The notes: generated from the sequence alone by a model not told the origin. A stretch of 64,000 nt of DNA from Terrisporobacter mayombei (GCF_020748465.1 NZ_JAHZMP010000001.1:558001-622000), one strand, 5' to 3'; counted from the first letter of the stretch, positions 8,491-17,932 are shown. A program made the numbers and translations.

Positions 8491-9642
8491 TTAGTAATTT
8501 ACTTTAATTAAATGAAATTTAATGGCCTTATCACTCCATCCTAAATCCCACGGAACTAGTAGTCTATCTGTATTATGACAAGTTACTAAAGGATATCCCT
8601 TTGAGTCAAATCCTGTCACAGTAGAAACATGAGTTATTCTTCCTTTTTTCTCATATCCAACAAAATCTCCAGGTGTTAAGTTGTAAGCCTCTTTGTATAC
8701 TTCTTCATAACTTCCTTTAGAAATATAACTTCCTCTTCCACTGTTTACTATATAGTTTTTAAACCCTTGTGCATTTACCCAAGCTTTTGTTGCACTACCA
8801 CTATCATAATTCCAAATTTCATTTTTCTTGAACTTGCCACTCTCATACATTATTTGTGATGCAAAATTGGCACAATCTCCACCATCACCATTAAAATCAC
8901 GATACTTTGTATTAAACTTTAATCCAAACTCTTCATCAGCAGCAGCTCCACAATATCTATGTGCATAATCTATAGCTTTTTCTTGCTCTTTTGTTAACTG
9001 TGGATGAATTTCTTCGTGATTTATAATATAGTTCTTTATATCGTCAGATTTAATATTCTCTAAATTTAAAGAATCAGCAAAAGGGTCTGTATACCATTCC
9101 TTTGTAATTATATAGTTTCCATCTTTTATTTTTACATGAAGGTAATGATATGTACCTATTCTAAACATATTTGTTTTATCTGGATCATTTTCATAAGAAT
9201 ATTTATATTCTGTAGATACATCACAAATAATTCCGTATAGATTTTTTTCCCTTTCCCTCATTTTTTTTATTTTAACTTTTGTTTTTATATTGTTAAAATT
9301 TACTCCTTGTTTACTTGACCAGTTTTCTAAGTACTTCATTTTTTTTACTTCTTGCTCATATGCCCAAAGCCCAAACTTTATATTAGTATCATAAATACCT
9401 TTTAATATATCTTCATTTTTATCTAAGATTGCTTTGTTTCTATAATCAAAAAGATTTTCCAAAAGTACAGTATATTGTTCACTTATTTCCTTTGGATGTT
9501 CATCACTATTATAAGCTTCTCTTACCAATGCTTCTTCTTTGCATAGATTATTAAGTTTATAATTAAAAATAAATGCAAAAAATAAAACCAAGGACAAAGT
9601 AAATATTATATACTTAATATACTTATTTTTGGCTACGTTCAA
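8491..9642 (-). CDS. Amidase-domain (Amidase_6-like) exported protein
   Basis: 383 aa. An N-terminal signal anchor (residues about 9-30) is followed by a variable domain (about 40-215) and a C-terminal papain-like amidase domain (about 222-383). That domain has GGDCANFASQ (Cys257), ITHVSTVTGF (His338) and a PWDLGW tail, as in the Amidase_6 family acting on cell-wall peptides. The start is a TTG at 9642, 6 nt after GGGAGGTG; the nearby ATG is out of frame. I infer an extracytoplasmic, membrane-tethered enzyme. Substrate unknown. No obvious terminator follows it before the cold-shock promoter. Confidence 0.82.
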   Translation of the reverse strand: MNVAKNKYIKYIIFTLSLVLFFAFIFNYKLNNLCKEEALVREAYNSDEHPKEISEQYTVLLENLFDYRNKAILDKNEDILKGIYDTNIKFGLWAYEQEVKKMKYLENWSSKQGVNFNNIKTKVKIKKMREREKNLYGIICDVSTEYKYSYENDPDKTNMFRIGTYHYLHVKIKDGNYIITKEWYTDPFADSLNLENIKSDDIKNYIINHEEIHPQLTKEQEKAIDYAHRYCGAAADEEFGLKFNTKYRDFNGDGGDCANFASQIMYESGKFKKNEIWNYDSGSATKAWVNAQGFKNYIVNSGRGSYISKGSYEEVYKEAYNLTPGDFVGYEKKGRITHVSTVTGFDSKGYPLVTCHNTDRLLVPWDLGWSDKAIKFHLIKVNY

Positions 9643-9863
9643 GCATTACACCTCCCAATAAAAAATACATCAATTTTTGATTTAATTTTAGTATGTCCAA
9701 ATAGTTATAAATAATTTTAGGATTATTTTCAAATTTGTAGATAAAATTGTATTAATACACTTTTTATTTTCTGATTAATGTATAAAATCTTAACAATTTT
9801 CTATTTTTTATAGTAATATAAAACTGTATGATAATTTTATTGCTTTAAATTGGAGGTTTATAT

Positions 9864-10682
9864 ATGTTAAGAAAAGTAGCTGCCATAAATGATTTATCTG
9901 GTATTGGAAAATGTTCTCTAACTGTTGCTATTCCCATATTATCAGCTTTAAAAGTACAATGCTGTCCATTTCCTACAGCTATTTTATCAAGCCAAACTGG
10001 TTTTAGTGAATATACTTTTTTAGATTTAACTGACGAAATGAAAAAATACTCAAATACTTGGAAAAGCTTAAATTTGGAAATAAATACTATATGTAGTGGA
10101 TTTTTGGGTTCCATAGATCAAATAGATATCGTAAGTAATTTTATTAAAGAAAATCCTAGGTCTTTTGTTATTGTTGATCCAGTTCTTGGTGATGATGGTT
10201 TACTATATCCAATATTCAATGAAAAGACATGTGAGGAAATGAAAAATTTAGTTATACATTCAAATCTAATTACACCAAATATAACTGAAGCTTGTTTATT
10301 GTTGAATAAAGAGTTTCGAAAAGATTTTAGTGAAAAAGAAATTATAAATATAGCTAAAGATTTAAGTGATTTAGGGCCTGAGAAAGTAATTATAACTGGT
10401 ATAATTAGAAATGAAATGATTTACAACTTATCTTATGATAGAAAAACTGATAAATCCTTTACATACGGACTTAAATATGATAAATGTTCTTATAGTGGTA
10501 CTGGTGATATTTTTGTTTCAATAATATGTGGGCTTATAACTAATAATTATGATTTAGATTTTGCAGTAAAAACAGCATCTGATTTTATATACAAATGTGT
10601 TTCTTATACCTCTAGGTATGAAAACGATAGAAATCAAGGAGTTATGTTTGAAATGTTTTTAAATGATTTAACTTCAATTTAA
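9864..10682 (+). CDS. Pyridoxamine/pyridoxal kinase (PdxK/PdxY family)
   Basis: 272 aa ribokinase-fold kinase that phosphorylates vitamin B6 vitamers to feed PLP synthesis. The N-terminal INDLSGIGKCSLTVAIPIL segment, DPVLGDDGLLY, the TPNITEACLL switch region and the SGTGDIFVSII anion-hole motif (catalytic Asp in GTGD, near residue 215) are all present. SD GGAGG before the ATG at 9864. PLP-dependent aminotransferases follow downstream (11230, 12572), which suits a B6 salvage role, though a terminator separates them. Confidence 0.88.
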   Translation: MLRKVAAINDLSGIGKCSLTVAIPILSALKVQCCPFPTAILSSQTGFSEYTFLDLTDEMKKYSNTWKSLNLEINTICSGFLGSIDQIDIVSNFIKENPRSFVIVDPVLGDDGLLYPIFNEKTCEEMKNLVIHSNLITPNITEACLLLNKEFRKDFSEKEIINIAKDLSDLGPEKVIITGIIRNEMIYNLSYDRKTDKSFTYGLKYDKCSYSGTGDIFVSIICGLITNNYDLDFAVKTASDFIYKCVSYTSRYENDRNQGVMFEMFLNDLTSI

Positions 10683-10769
10683 TAAAAAATCTAAATATTA
10701 ATGGAAATTTATTCTATATCTTCCTTTAAACTTATAAAATATAATATAGGACTAAAGGAGGATATTTTT

Positions 10770-11090
10770 ATGGATATAAATCAAAAATCTAAAGAACTTG
10801 CTTATTATATTAAAGGTACTAGAGAGTTTAAAACAATGAATAGATGTAAAGAGGAACTTGAAAGAAATAAGTCTTTAAAAAGACATCTAGATGCATATTT
10901 AAATAAAAAAAATCAAATTTATTCTAGATATAAAATTGATGATGCAAATAAAAGAATTTCCAAACTTGATAAAGAATATATTAATTTCTTCAACGATCCT
11001 CTTGTAACAAATTACATGAATAGTACTAATGAATTTAATTCTATGATGAAAAAAATTTATTCATCAATAGAAAGTGAGCTCTTAAAATAA
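10770..11090 (+). CDS. YlbF/YmcA-family protein
   Basis: 106 aa from the ATG at 10770, which has a strong SD (AAAGGAGG, 7 nt upstream); the same frame is open from 10701 but lacks an SD there. All-helical, charged, with the KSKELAYYIKGTREF and FNDPLVTNYMNS segments typical of the Com_YlbF family. In B. subtilis YlbF with YmcA and YaaT assists RNase Y and phosphorelay control; the window also encodes RNase Y, but no partner paralogue is visible here. Follows the kinase gene by 87 nt, possibly cotranscribed. Confidence 0.8.
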   Translation: MDINQKSKELAYYIKGTREFKTMNRCKEELERNKSLKRHLDAYLNKKNQIYSRYKIDDANKRISKLDKEYINFFNDPLVTNYMNSTNEFNSMMKKIYSSIESELLK

Positions 11091-11106
11091 ATTACATTTC
11101 TAATAT

Positions 11107-11141
11107 ATAAAACTTCCATATAATCATATGGAAGTTTTAAT
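11107..11141 (+). terminator. Terminator after the ylbF-like gene
   Basis: Stem AAAACTTCCATAT / ATATGGAAGTTTT followed by TTAATATTTTATTT. Confidence 0.8.
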
Positions 11142-11229
11142 ATTTTATTTACTTTCATAAATATAAGGAATTATGATTTATGTAATATGTTATCATTATA
11201 TATTTTTAATTTGTTAGGGGTGAAATACA

Positions 11230-12552
11230 ATGAATTTTACTAATAAAGATATTTGTGAGAGAGAAAAAAAGGTTTTATCAAGTATTCAAAAACTACCTTA
11301 TTGTCCCATAGCTATAAAAAATGGAAAAGGAGCTTTACTTTATGACTATGATGGAAATGAATATATAGACTTTCTATCAAGTGCTTCTTCTTCAAATATA
11401 GGCCATGGTAATAAAGAAATTACCCAAGCTGTAAAAAATCAAATGGATAAAATTACACAATATACTATTGCTTATTTCACTTGTGAGCCACCAGTAATTC
11501 TTGCAGAAAAAATAATAAATTTAGCTCCTGGAGATAACAATAAAAAAGTTCTTTATAGTACTAATGGCTCAGAGTCTATAGATGCAGCCATAAAATTATC
11601 AAAAGGATATACTGGTAGAAATAAAATCATATCCTTTTATGGAGCTTATCATGGAAGTACTTATGGGTCCCTTTCAATTTCTGCCATAAGTTTAAATATG
11701 AGAAAAAAAATAGGTTCTCTTTTACCCGATATTTATCATTTTAACTATCCTATTTGCATTAAATGTCCCTATGGTAAAAATGAAGCTGAATGTAACCTGG
11801 AGTGTTTTGAAGAAATAAAAAGTGCTTTTCAAATGTATTTACCTGCTGATGAAGTAGCTGCAGTATTTTTTGAGCCTATTGCCGGTGACTCTGGTATTAT
11901 TGTTCCACCAAGAAGATACGTAGAAAATTTATATAAATTATGTAAAGAGAATAATATACTATTTGTTGTTGATGAGATTCAACAAAGCTTAGGTAGATGT
12001 GGTTATTGGTTTTCTATAGAGCATTTCAATATTGAACCTGACTTAATTGTTATGGGCAAATCTTGTGGCGGAGGTTTACCTTTAGGTATAGTAATTGGTA
12101 AAGGTGAAATTATGGAGTGTTTAAATGCTCCTGCTCATGCATTTACTCTTTCTGGAAATGCTACAGTGTGTGTTGCAGCCTTAAAAATGATTGAAATATT
12201 TGAACGAGATAATATTATTGAACAAGCTAAAGAAAAAGGTTCTTATTTAATAGATAAATTGAATCACTTAAAAGATAAGTATCCTAATGTCATAAAAGAT
12301 GTGCGTGGTTTAGGCTTATCTATCGGCGTTGACTTACCCGACAAACTTGCTACAAAGAAAATATGCTATCAATGCATCAAAAATGGTCTACTACTTATAT
12401 CCTTAGGTGAAAATACTCTTAGAATTCAACCACCTTTAATTATTAATAAAACGCAACTAGACAAATCTATTGAAATATTAGAAAATTCTATCAATGATTT
12501 CATCAAAGGAAAAATCAGCGATGATGCTTATATTTTTATAAATGGATGGTAA
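11230..12552 (+). CDS. Class-III PLP aminotransferase (GabT/ornithine-aminotransferase type)
   Basis: 440 aa, full family length. PLP-fold landmarks: LYSTNGSESIDAAIKL, YGAYHGSTYGS, VDEIQQSLGRCGYW (Asp/Gln cofactor contacts) and VMGKSCGGGLPLG carrying the Schiff-base Lys at about 277. The insertion CIKCPYGKNEAECNLEC is common in omega-amino-acid members such as 4-aminobutyrate or ornithine aminotransferases; the exact donor cannot be read from the sequence. SD AGGGGTG before ATG. The broken second aminotransferase starts 19 nt downstream, so they form one transcription unit. Confidence 0.85.
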   Translation: MNFTNKDICEREKKVLSSIQKLPYCPIAIKNGKGALLYDYDGNEYIDFLSSASSSNIGHGNKEITQAVKNQMDKITQYTIAYFTCEPPVILAEKIINLAPGDNNKKVLYSTNGSESIDAAIKLSKGYTGRNKIISFYGAYHGSTYGSLSISAISLNMRKKIGSLLPDIYHFNYPICIKCPYGKNEAECNLECFEEIKSAFQMYLPADEVAAVFFEPIAGDSGIIVPPRRYVENLYKLCKENNILFVVDEIQQSLGRCGYWFSIEHFNIEPDLIVMGKSCGGGLPLGIVIGKGEIMECLNAPAHAFTLSGNATVCVAALKMIEIFERDNIIEQAKEKGSYLIDKLNHLKDKYPNVIKDVRGLGLSIGVDLPDKLATKKICYQCIKNGLLLISLGENTLRIQPPLIINKTQLDKSIEILENSINDFIKGKISDDAYIFINGW

Positions 12553-12571
12553 GTAAAAATGAGGTTAATAT

Positions 12572-13666
12572 TTGAATTATAAAGTTAGCAGGTGCATTGT
12601 TGAAGAAACTTTTTTATCTTATGCTAAAGAAGAAAATTTATCTGAAATATGCATAGATTGCTATGGTGGAATAAATAATATTACTTTTTCGACAAATGTT
12701 AAAAATGCTTTTGAAAAATTAAACTACTCTGCCTTAAAAAATTATCCTCGTGGAAATTCTCTTAAAGAATCTATAAAGAGTTATTGGAGTCGTCGGGTTG
12801 ACTTAAGCTTTAATAATATTATATTAACCGAAGGCTCTATTAACGGAATATATTTATGTAATAAATTATTTTTGAAACCTGATGATAATGTTTTAGGATA
12901 TACTCCTCAATTTCCCGAATATGCCATGGATGTTAAAATGCATGGAGGAAATTTTAATTACTATGCTTTAAAAGAGGAAAATAACCATGTTTTTAATGAA
13001 AATGAATTTATAAAACTTATAAATAAGACTCACAAATTAATATATTTAGACAATCCAAATAATCCCACAGGACAAATTATTTCACTTAAACAAATTGAAA
13101 AAATAATTAAACTATCAAAAAATCATGACATAGTTGTTATAGTCGATGAAGCTTATGGTGATTATATGAATACAGAAAATTCTGCAATAAACTTAATAAA
13201 CAAATATGATAATATAATCATACTTAAAACGTTTTCTAAGTTTTTTGCTTTGGCAGGAATTAGAGCTGGTTATATGATAGTCCCAAATAATTTCTATAAT
13301 CTTATAAATAAAATTTCTAATCCTTATTGTATTAATGAAATTGGGCGATAAATGGCTTCTATAGCATTAAATGATAATAATTTTATAAAAGAAACCCTAG
13401 ATATAAATAAAAAGATTAAATCTTATTTTTTTAAGTCATGGAAAAATCTCATAATCTCACACACTGATAAAACAGTTTCCATTTTTTTATTGCATCACAA
13501 AAATCCAAATATAAACCTTGAAAAAGAATTTGCCAAGTTTAATGTTGTTGTAGTAAATGGTTGTGGCTATATAGGTTTAGGTGAAAATTATGCAAGACTA
13601 AGAATCCCAAAAGAAAAAGATTTAGAAAAAGTATTACTAGCTTTTGAATATATTGATAAGTTATAA
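12572..13666 (+). pseudogene. Class-I/II (HisC-like) aminotransferase interrupted by an in-frame stop
   Basis: Two open frames (12572-13351 and 13352-13666) lie end to end in the same frame, separated only by the TAA at 13349-13351. The first part carries the PLP domain with YLDNPNNPTGQII, VDEAYGDYM and the Lys motif TFSKFFALAGIRAGY. The second part supplies the C-terminal domain ending with GLGENYARLRIP, which aligns as the direct continuation. Start is TTG at 12572 with SD GAGGT. Together they would make a complete enzyme of about 364 aa. Either a recent nonsense mutation or a sequencing error; no frameshift is needed. Confidence 0.8.
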
Positions 13667-13674
13667 ATATGTAA

Positions 13675-13705
13675 AAAAGGAACTGTAAAATACAGTTCCT
13701 TTCTA
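13675..13705. terminator. Bidirectional terminator
   Basis: Stem AAAGGAACTGTA / TACAGTTCCTTT between convergent genes; on the minus strand followed by TTTTTTAC. Confidence 0.85.
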
Positions 13706-13708
13706 TCA

Positions 13709-16351
13709 TTATTTTGATTCATATCCTCTTTGGAAAAACTTAACTAATTCTACTATAGGTATTACTGTAAATGATATTAAAAGAGATACACCATATTCCA
13801 TAATTGATATACTTTCCAATCCAAAAGCATTTGACAAGAATGGTATATAAATTACTGCAAGAGTAAGTAAAAGTGATAATATCATTGCACCCCATAAAAA
13901 CTTATTTTGAGATTTTATAGTAAATACAGAATTTCTTCTAGATCGAAGGTTAAATGAGTGGAATATCTCTGCCATTGACATAGTTAAAAATGCCATTGTC
14001 ATTCCATCAGCACTATTTACAAACTCCCACATTCCACTTTCCATATAGTGACCAACTACATATGCCACTATAGTTATTATGGCTATCATAAATCCTTGCC
14101 ATATTATATCAATATTTACTCCATCAGCAAATATGCTTTCTTTTGAATTTCTAGGTGATCTTTTCATTATGTCATCTTCTGCTTTTTCTGTTCCAAGAGC
14201 TAAAGCAGGAAAGCAATCCGTAATTAAGTTAATCCATAATAAATGAACAGGTTTTAAAATGACAAACCCTACTAAAGTTGCAAAGAATATAGCTACAACT
14301 TCACTTAAGTTGGATGATAATAAAAACTGTATAGATTTTCTAATATTATCATAAATTCTTCTACCTTCTTCTACTGCATGAACTATTGTAGCAAAATTAT
14401 CATCAGCAAGAACCATATCCGATACGTTTTTTGTAACATCTGTCCCCGTTATACCCATACCCACACCTATATCTGCGCTTTTTATGGCTGGAGCATCATT
14501 CACTCCATCTCCTGTCATAGCAGAAATTTTTCCTTTTTTCTTCCATGTGTTTACTATTCTAACTTTATGTTCTGGCTGAACTCTAGCATATACTGAATAT
14601 TTTTCTATACTTTTTTCAAACTCTTCATCACTAATTTCATTAAGCATTGCACCTGTTATAGCTTCACTACTATCTTTTATTATTCCTAGTTCCATGGCTA
14701 TGGCAACTGCTGTATCTTTATGATCTCCTGTAATCATAATAGGTCTAATTCCTGCACTATTACATTCTCTTATAGCATCTACTACTTCTTCCCTTACTGG
14801 GTCTATCATTCCTGTAAGACCTACAAATATAAGATTATTTTCTAATGCTTCACTAGTAATCTCTTTTGGTACTTCTTCATAATATCTTATAGCAGAACAT
14901 AAAACTCTAAGAGCTTTATCAGCCATATCTTTATTTTCTTTAATTATTTTATTTCTAATTTCTTCACTTAAATCTTCTATTTTGTTATTTATTAATATCT
15001 TATTGCAACGTTTTAATATTACATCAGGAGCTCCTTTTGTGTATTGTACATAATTATCTTTGTTTTCATGAATAGTAGTCATCATTTTTCTGTTTGAATC
15101 AAAAGGTAGTTCCTTAACACGAATTTCATTTTTTACTAAATCATTTTTATTTAAGCCTAATTTATATGCATAATTGACTAAAGCACACTCTGTAGGTTCT
15201 CCTATAGCTTTTTTACTGTCTTCATCTAGTGCTGCATCGCTACAAAGTGCCATGGATTTAGTCAAAAGTTTTTCATCTTCTCCATAATATTTAACTACTG
15301 TCATCTTATTTTGAGTTAAGGTTCCTGTTTTGTCTGAACAAACAATTTGAGCACATCCTAAAGTTTCTACTGCAGTTAATTTTCTTATAATAGCACTTTT
15401 CTTAGACATATTTGTAATTCCAATAGCTAAAACTATTGTGACAACAGTAGCTAAACCTTCTGGTATAGCTGCTACTGCCAAACTTACAGCAACCATAAAT
15501 GTATCTATAAATACTTCACCGCTTAAATTAGGATAAGATTTCCCAAGGGTAAACAAAAATATAAAAATACATATTCCTATAACTAAAAAGCTAAGAGTTT
15601 TGCTAAGTTGGCTTAGTTTAACTTGTAAAGGAGTTTGACTTTCTTTTGTATTAGAAAGTACATTAGCTATTTTTCCCATTTCTGTATTCATTCCTGTGGC
15701 TGTTATTACAACTTTCCCACGACCATAAACAACTGAACTTCCCATATACACCATATTTTTTCTATCACCTAAAGATATATCTTTTTCACCAGATGATAAT
15801 GACAATGTGTCATTATGCTTTGTAACTGCTACAGATTCTCCTGTTAGTGCAGCTTCTTCAATTTTTAAACTAGCACTTTCTATAATTCTTCCATCTGCTG
15901 GTACTGCATCTCCTGCTTCTAATAAAATTATATCTCCTGGAACAACTTCTTCACTTTTAGTTATTAATTGTTTATTATTTCTTATTACTTTACATGTTGA
16001 TGCAGTCATACTTTGCAAAGCTTCTATAGCTTTTTCTGATTTGTTTTCTTGATATACTCCAAGTATGCCATTGATTATTACTACTGCAAATATTATAAAA
16101 ACATCTGTAAAAGATTCATTAGCATAAGCTGCCGTTATACCCGATATTATAGCTGCTACAATAAGAATAATCGTCATTGGATTAGTTAATTCTCTCAAAA
16201 ATTTTACAATTATTGGTGTCTTTTTACCTTCTTCAAGTTTATTAAATCCATTTTCCTTCAATCTAATTTTACTTTCGTCTTCGCTTATTCCTCCAAAACT
16301 AGATCCTAATGAATTTAATATTTCTTTGTAACCAGTCAAATATTCTCTCAT
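13709..16351 (-). CDS. Type-II P-type ATPase, SERCA-like, under Mn2+ riboswitch control (probable Mn2+ exporter)
   Basis: 880 aa, complete: TGES (170-173), PEGLA in M4 (about 297-301), DKTGT (340-344), TGDGVNDAP (about 613-621). M5 reads SSNLSEVVAIF (Asn681, Glu684) and M6 reads WINLITD (Asn708, Thr711, Asp712), so it keeps both SERCA-type ion sites, unlike the pump at 3778. Homology alone would say Ca2+. The leader, however, carries a yybP-ykoY-type riboswitch with terminator (16383-16505). That element senses Mn2+ and controls Mn-exporting P-type ATPases in lactococci and pneumococci, so Mn2+ export is the better inference. SD AAGGAGG before ATG. Confidence 0.9.
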   Translation of the reverse strand: MREYLTGYKEILNSLGSSFGGISEDESKIRLKENGFNKLEEGKKTPIIVKFLRELTNPMTIILIVAAIISGITAAYANESFTDVFIIFAVVIINGILGVYQENKSEKAIEALQSMTASTCKVIRNNKQLITKSEEVVPGDIILLEAGDAVPADGRIIESASLKIEEAALTGESVAVTKHNDTLSLSSGEKDISLGDRKNMVYMGSSVVYGRGKVVITATGMNTEMGKIANVLSNTKESQTPLQVKLSQLSKTLSFLVIGICIFIFLFTLGKSYPNLSGEVFIDTFMVAVSLAVAAIPEGLATVVTIVLAIGITNMSKKSAIIRKLTAVETLGCAQIVCSDKTGTLTQNKMTVVKYYGEDEKLLTKSMALCSDAALDEDSKKAIGEPTECALVNYAYKLGLNKNDLVKNEIRVKELPFDSNRKMMTTIHENKDNYVQYTKGAPDVILKRCNKILINNKIEDLSEEIRNKIIKENKDMADKALRVLCSAIRYYEEVPKEITSEALENNLIFVGLTGMIDPVREEVVDAIRECNSAGIRPIMITGDHKDTAVAIAMELGIIKDSSEAITGAMLNEISDEEFEKSIEKYSVYARVQPEHKVRIVNTWKKKGKISAMTGDGVNDAPAIKSADIGVGMGITGTDVTKNVSDMVLADDNFATIVHAVEEGRRIYDNIRKSIQFLLSSNLSEVVAIFFATLVGFVILKPVHLLWINLITDCFPALALGTEKAEDDIMKRSPRNSKESIFADGVNIDIIWQGFMIAIITIVAYVVGHYMESGMWEFVNSADGMTMAFLTMSMAEIFHSFNLRSRRNSVFTIKSQNKFLWGAMILSLLLTLAVIYIPFLSNAFGLESISIMEYGVSLLISFTVIPIVELVKFFQRGYESK

Positions 16352-16382
16352 TTTGTTACCTCCTTCTTATTATTATGAATAT

Positions 16383-16427
16383 AAAAAATGAGACCTATGC
16401 ATAGAAAAATCTATACACAAGTCTCAT
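16383..16427 (-). terminator. Riboswitch expression-platform terminator
   Basis: On the minus strand a long stem with outer arms ATGAGAC / GTCTCAT and inner CTATGCATAG-like pairing, followed by T6. Its 5' arm includes TTGTG (16416-16420), which is also the 3' strand of the aptamer P1, so aptamer folding and termination exclude each other. Confidence 0.8.
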
Positions 16428-16505
16428 TCATTAAGGTAAACCAGACTGAATTTTCAGCCAAGATGTTGACTTACCTCGCATATACTGCGGAATTACTCCC
16501 TCGTG
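16416..16505 (-). promoter_or_regulatory. yybP-ykoY family Mn2+ riboswitch aptamer
   Basis: Read on the minus strand: P1 CACGA/TTGTG; the conserved loop GGGAGTAA directly after P1; a small hairpin CGCA/TGCG; a helix AGGTAA/TTACCT enclosing the second conserved loop GTCAACA; and a hairpin GGCTGAA/TTCAGTC. GGGAGTA and GTCAACA are the two Mn2+-binding loop signatures of this class. The P1 3' strand overlaps the terminator arm, giving an ON switch: metal-bound aptamer prevents termination and induces the ATPase. I drew the fold by hand; no covariance search was run. Confidence 0.85.
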
Positions 16506-16623
16506 GATTAATTTATTTTAATAATATATTTATAGTATAGTATATTATAATTGTATTTAATTTAGAATAAATTTACATAAGTTTTTTTATTATTTTACAC
16601 AAAGTTAACATCTTTATATTATG

Positions 16624-16651
16624 TAAAAAGGTAGAACTAAAAGCTCTACCT
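16624..16651 (-). terminator. Terminator of the cysteine-rich protein gene
   Basis: Minus strand stem AGGTAGA / TCTACCT followed by TTTTTAC, 23 nt after the stop codon. Confidence 0.75.
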
Positions 16652-16673
16652 TCTCCCCCCTATTTATTTGACC

Positions 16674-17774
16674 TTATTTATTATAAGGCATTTGCTGCAT
16701 CATTTGCTGCATATACATATAATAATTCATCCACATCTCATCATGTTGATTAGTATAAGGAGACATATTAGAATTATCTAATGATGGATATTTATTAGTA
16801 AAATTTCCCATGCATTGCATTGGTGCCATATTATACATCGGACTTACATAAGTTGAACATGAATTTTCAAAAGAACAATCATTGTCCATATCCACATAAA
16901 TTATTTCATCGTAACATTTACATGTCTTTTCTACTATAGTTTCACAAGTATTTTTGCAAGGTTTTTTACATCCACACGATGGCATTGAAGGCATAGCTGG
17001 CATACTAGTTCCCATATCCATTTTAGGTTGTACTGATTGATTTGATACACAATTATTTTCACAATTTTGTAGTTTATTACCACATTTATCTAGCATCTCT
17101 TCACATTTCTTAGACTTACCTTCATATTCTTTTATCTTATCACCTGCTGTTTTATAACATTCTAATGCTTTTTCATCATATTTTAATGCCTGATTATATA
17201 AACATTTAGCTTTATCATTATAGCTTTCTGCTTTTTCATATAAACATTTAGCTCTTTCACAATTATCTTTAGCTTCTCTTTCTATACACTCTGCTTCTTT
17301 TTTTAAAGCTTTTGCTTTTTCACACAATTCCTGTGCTCTTTGCATTAATTCTTTTGCTTTACATTCATCATTTCTAGCTTGATTTTCACTTTTGTTTGCA
17401 TTTTGTAATAAATTACATGCCTTTTGTGATAATAGTTTAGCACTCTTTTCACATTCCTTAGCTTGGTTAAATGTTTGTGTTGCATCTACTTCATATTTGC
17501 AAGCCTTCTCAAATAATTCTTCTGCCTTTTTAGCTAGCTCCACACATTTATCTACACAAGTTATCTCATAATCCCCACAAGGGCACTCTACATAAGAAGC
17601 TATTGGTTTCTTTTCAGTAGGACATGGTTTACAGGATGAAATAGGTGTACATTCTACTATAGTTTCGCAAGGTTTGCAAACCTCACATTTTTTAGTAGTC
17701 TTTACAATTTCAACTGGTTTACAAGCTTCATTTTGAGGAGCGCAAGAACAAGATTGTTTCTTCTTTTTTTTCAT
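16674..17774 (-). CDS. Cysteine-rich coiled-coil protein, probably a spore coat/exosporium component
   Basis: 366 aa with three zones. Residues 1-75 are Lys/Cys-rich with repeated CKPC and CETIVE motifs. Residues about 75-245 form an Ala/Lys/Glu/Cys-rich helical repeat in which CEKAK, CLYEKAE and CLYNQALKYDEK-like units recur, predicting a coiled coil studded with Cys. Residues 245-366 are Pro/Met/Ser-rich (MPAMPSMPSCGC), with a second CETIVEK and a Met/Gln/Tyr-rich end (YMYMQQMMQQM). Such composition is typical of disulfide cross-linked coat proteins of Peptostreptococcaceae (CdeC and CotL are known examples), but I do not claim orthology. SD AAAGGAG; a CATATAAT element upstream (about 17836-17846) resembles a sporulation sigma-E/K -10 box. 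Confidence 0.7.
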   Translation of the reverse strand: MKKKKKQSCSCAPQNEACKPVEIVKTTKKCEVCKPCETIVECTPISSCKPCPTEKKPIASYVECPCGDYEITCVDKCVELAKKAEELFEKACKYEVDATQTFNQAKECEKSAKLLSQKACNLLQNANKSENQARNDECKAKELMQRAQELCEKAKALKKEAECIEREAKDNCERAKCLYEKAESYNDKAKCLYNQALKYDEKALECYKTAGDKIKEYEGKSKKCEEMLDKCGNKLQNCENNCVSNQSVQPKMDMGTSMPAMPSMPSCGCKKPCKNTCETIVEKTCKCYDEIIYVDMDNDCSFENSCSTYVSPMYNMAPMQCMGNFTNKYPSLDNSNMSPYTNQHDEMWMNYYMYMQQMMQQMPYNK

Positions 17775-17875
17775 AATAAGTCAAACTCCTTTTGTTGTTT
17801 TTATTCCATAAGCCCTAAAACTTATGTTACTTAATATAATTATATGAAAAGCCTGTAATGTGGTTACTTATTGTA

Positions 17876-17916
17876 ATATAAAAAAACAATACAAATAGGC
17901 TTTACTTGTATTGTTT
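17876..17916 (-). terminator. Terminator of the PadR-HAAS-DUF4097 operon
   Basis: Minus strand stem AAACAATACAA / TTGTATTGTTT followed by a T7 run. Confidence 0.85.
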
Positions 17917-17932
17917 GAGTTTAAAAATATTT

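Noticed and set aside
9845..10114. 89-aa ORF antisense to the pyridoxamine kinase
   Set aside because: Antisense shadow of a well-conserved gene, no SD.
13352..13666. Separate 104-aa gene
   Set aside because: It is the in-frame continuation of the aminotransferase beyond a stop codon and has no SD of its own.
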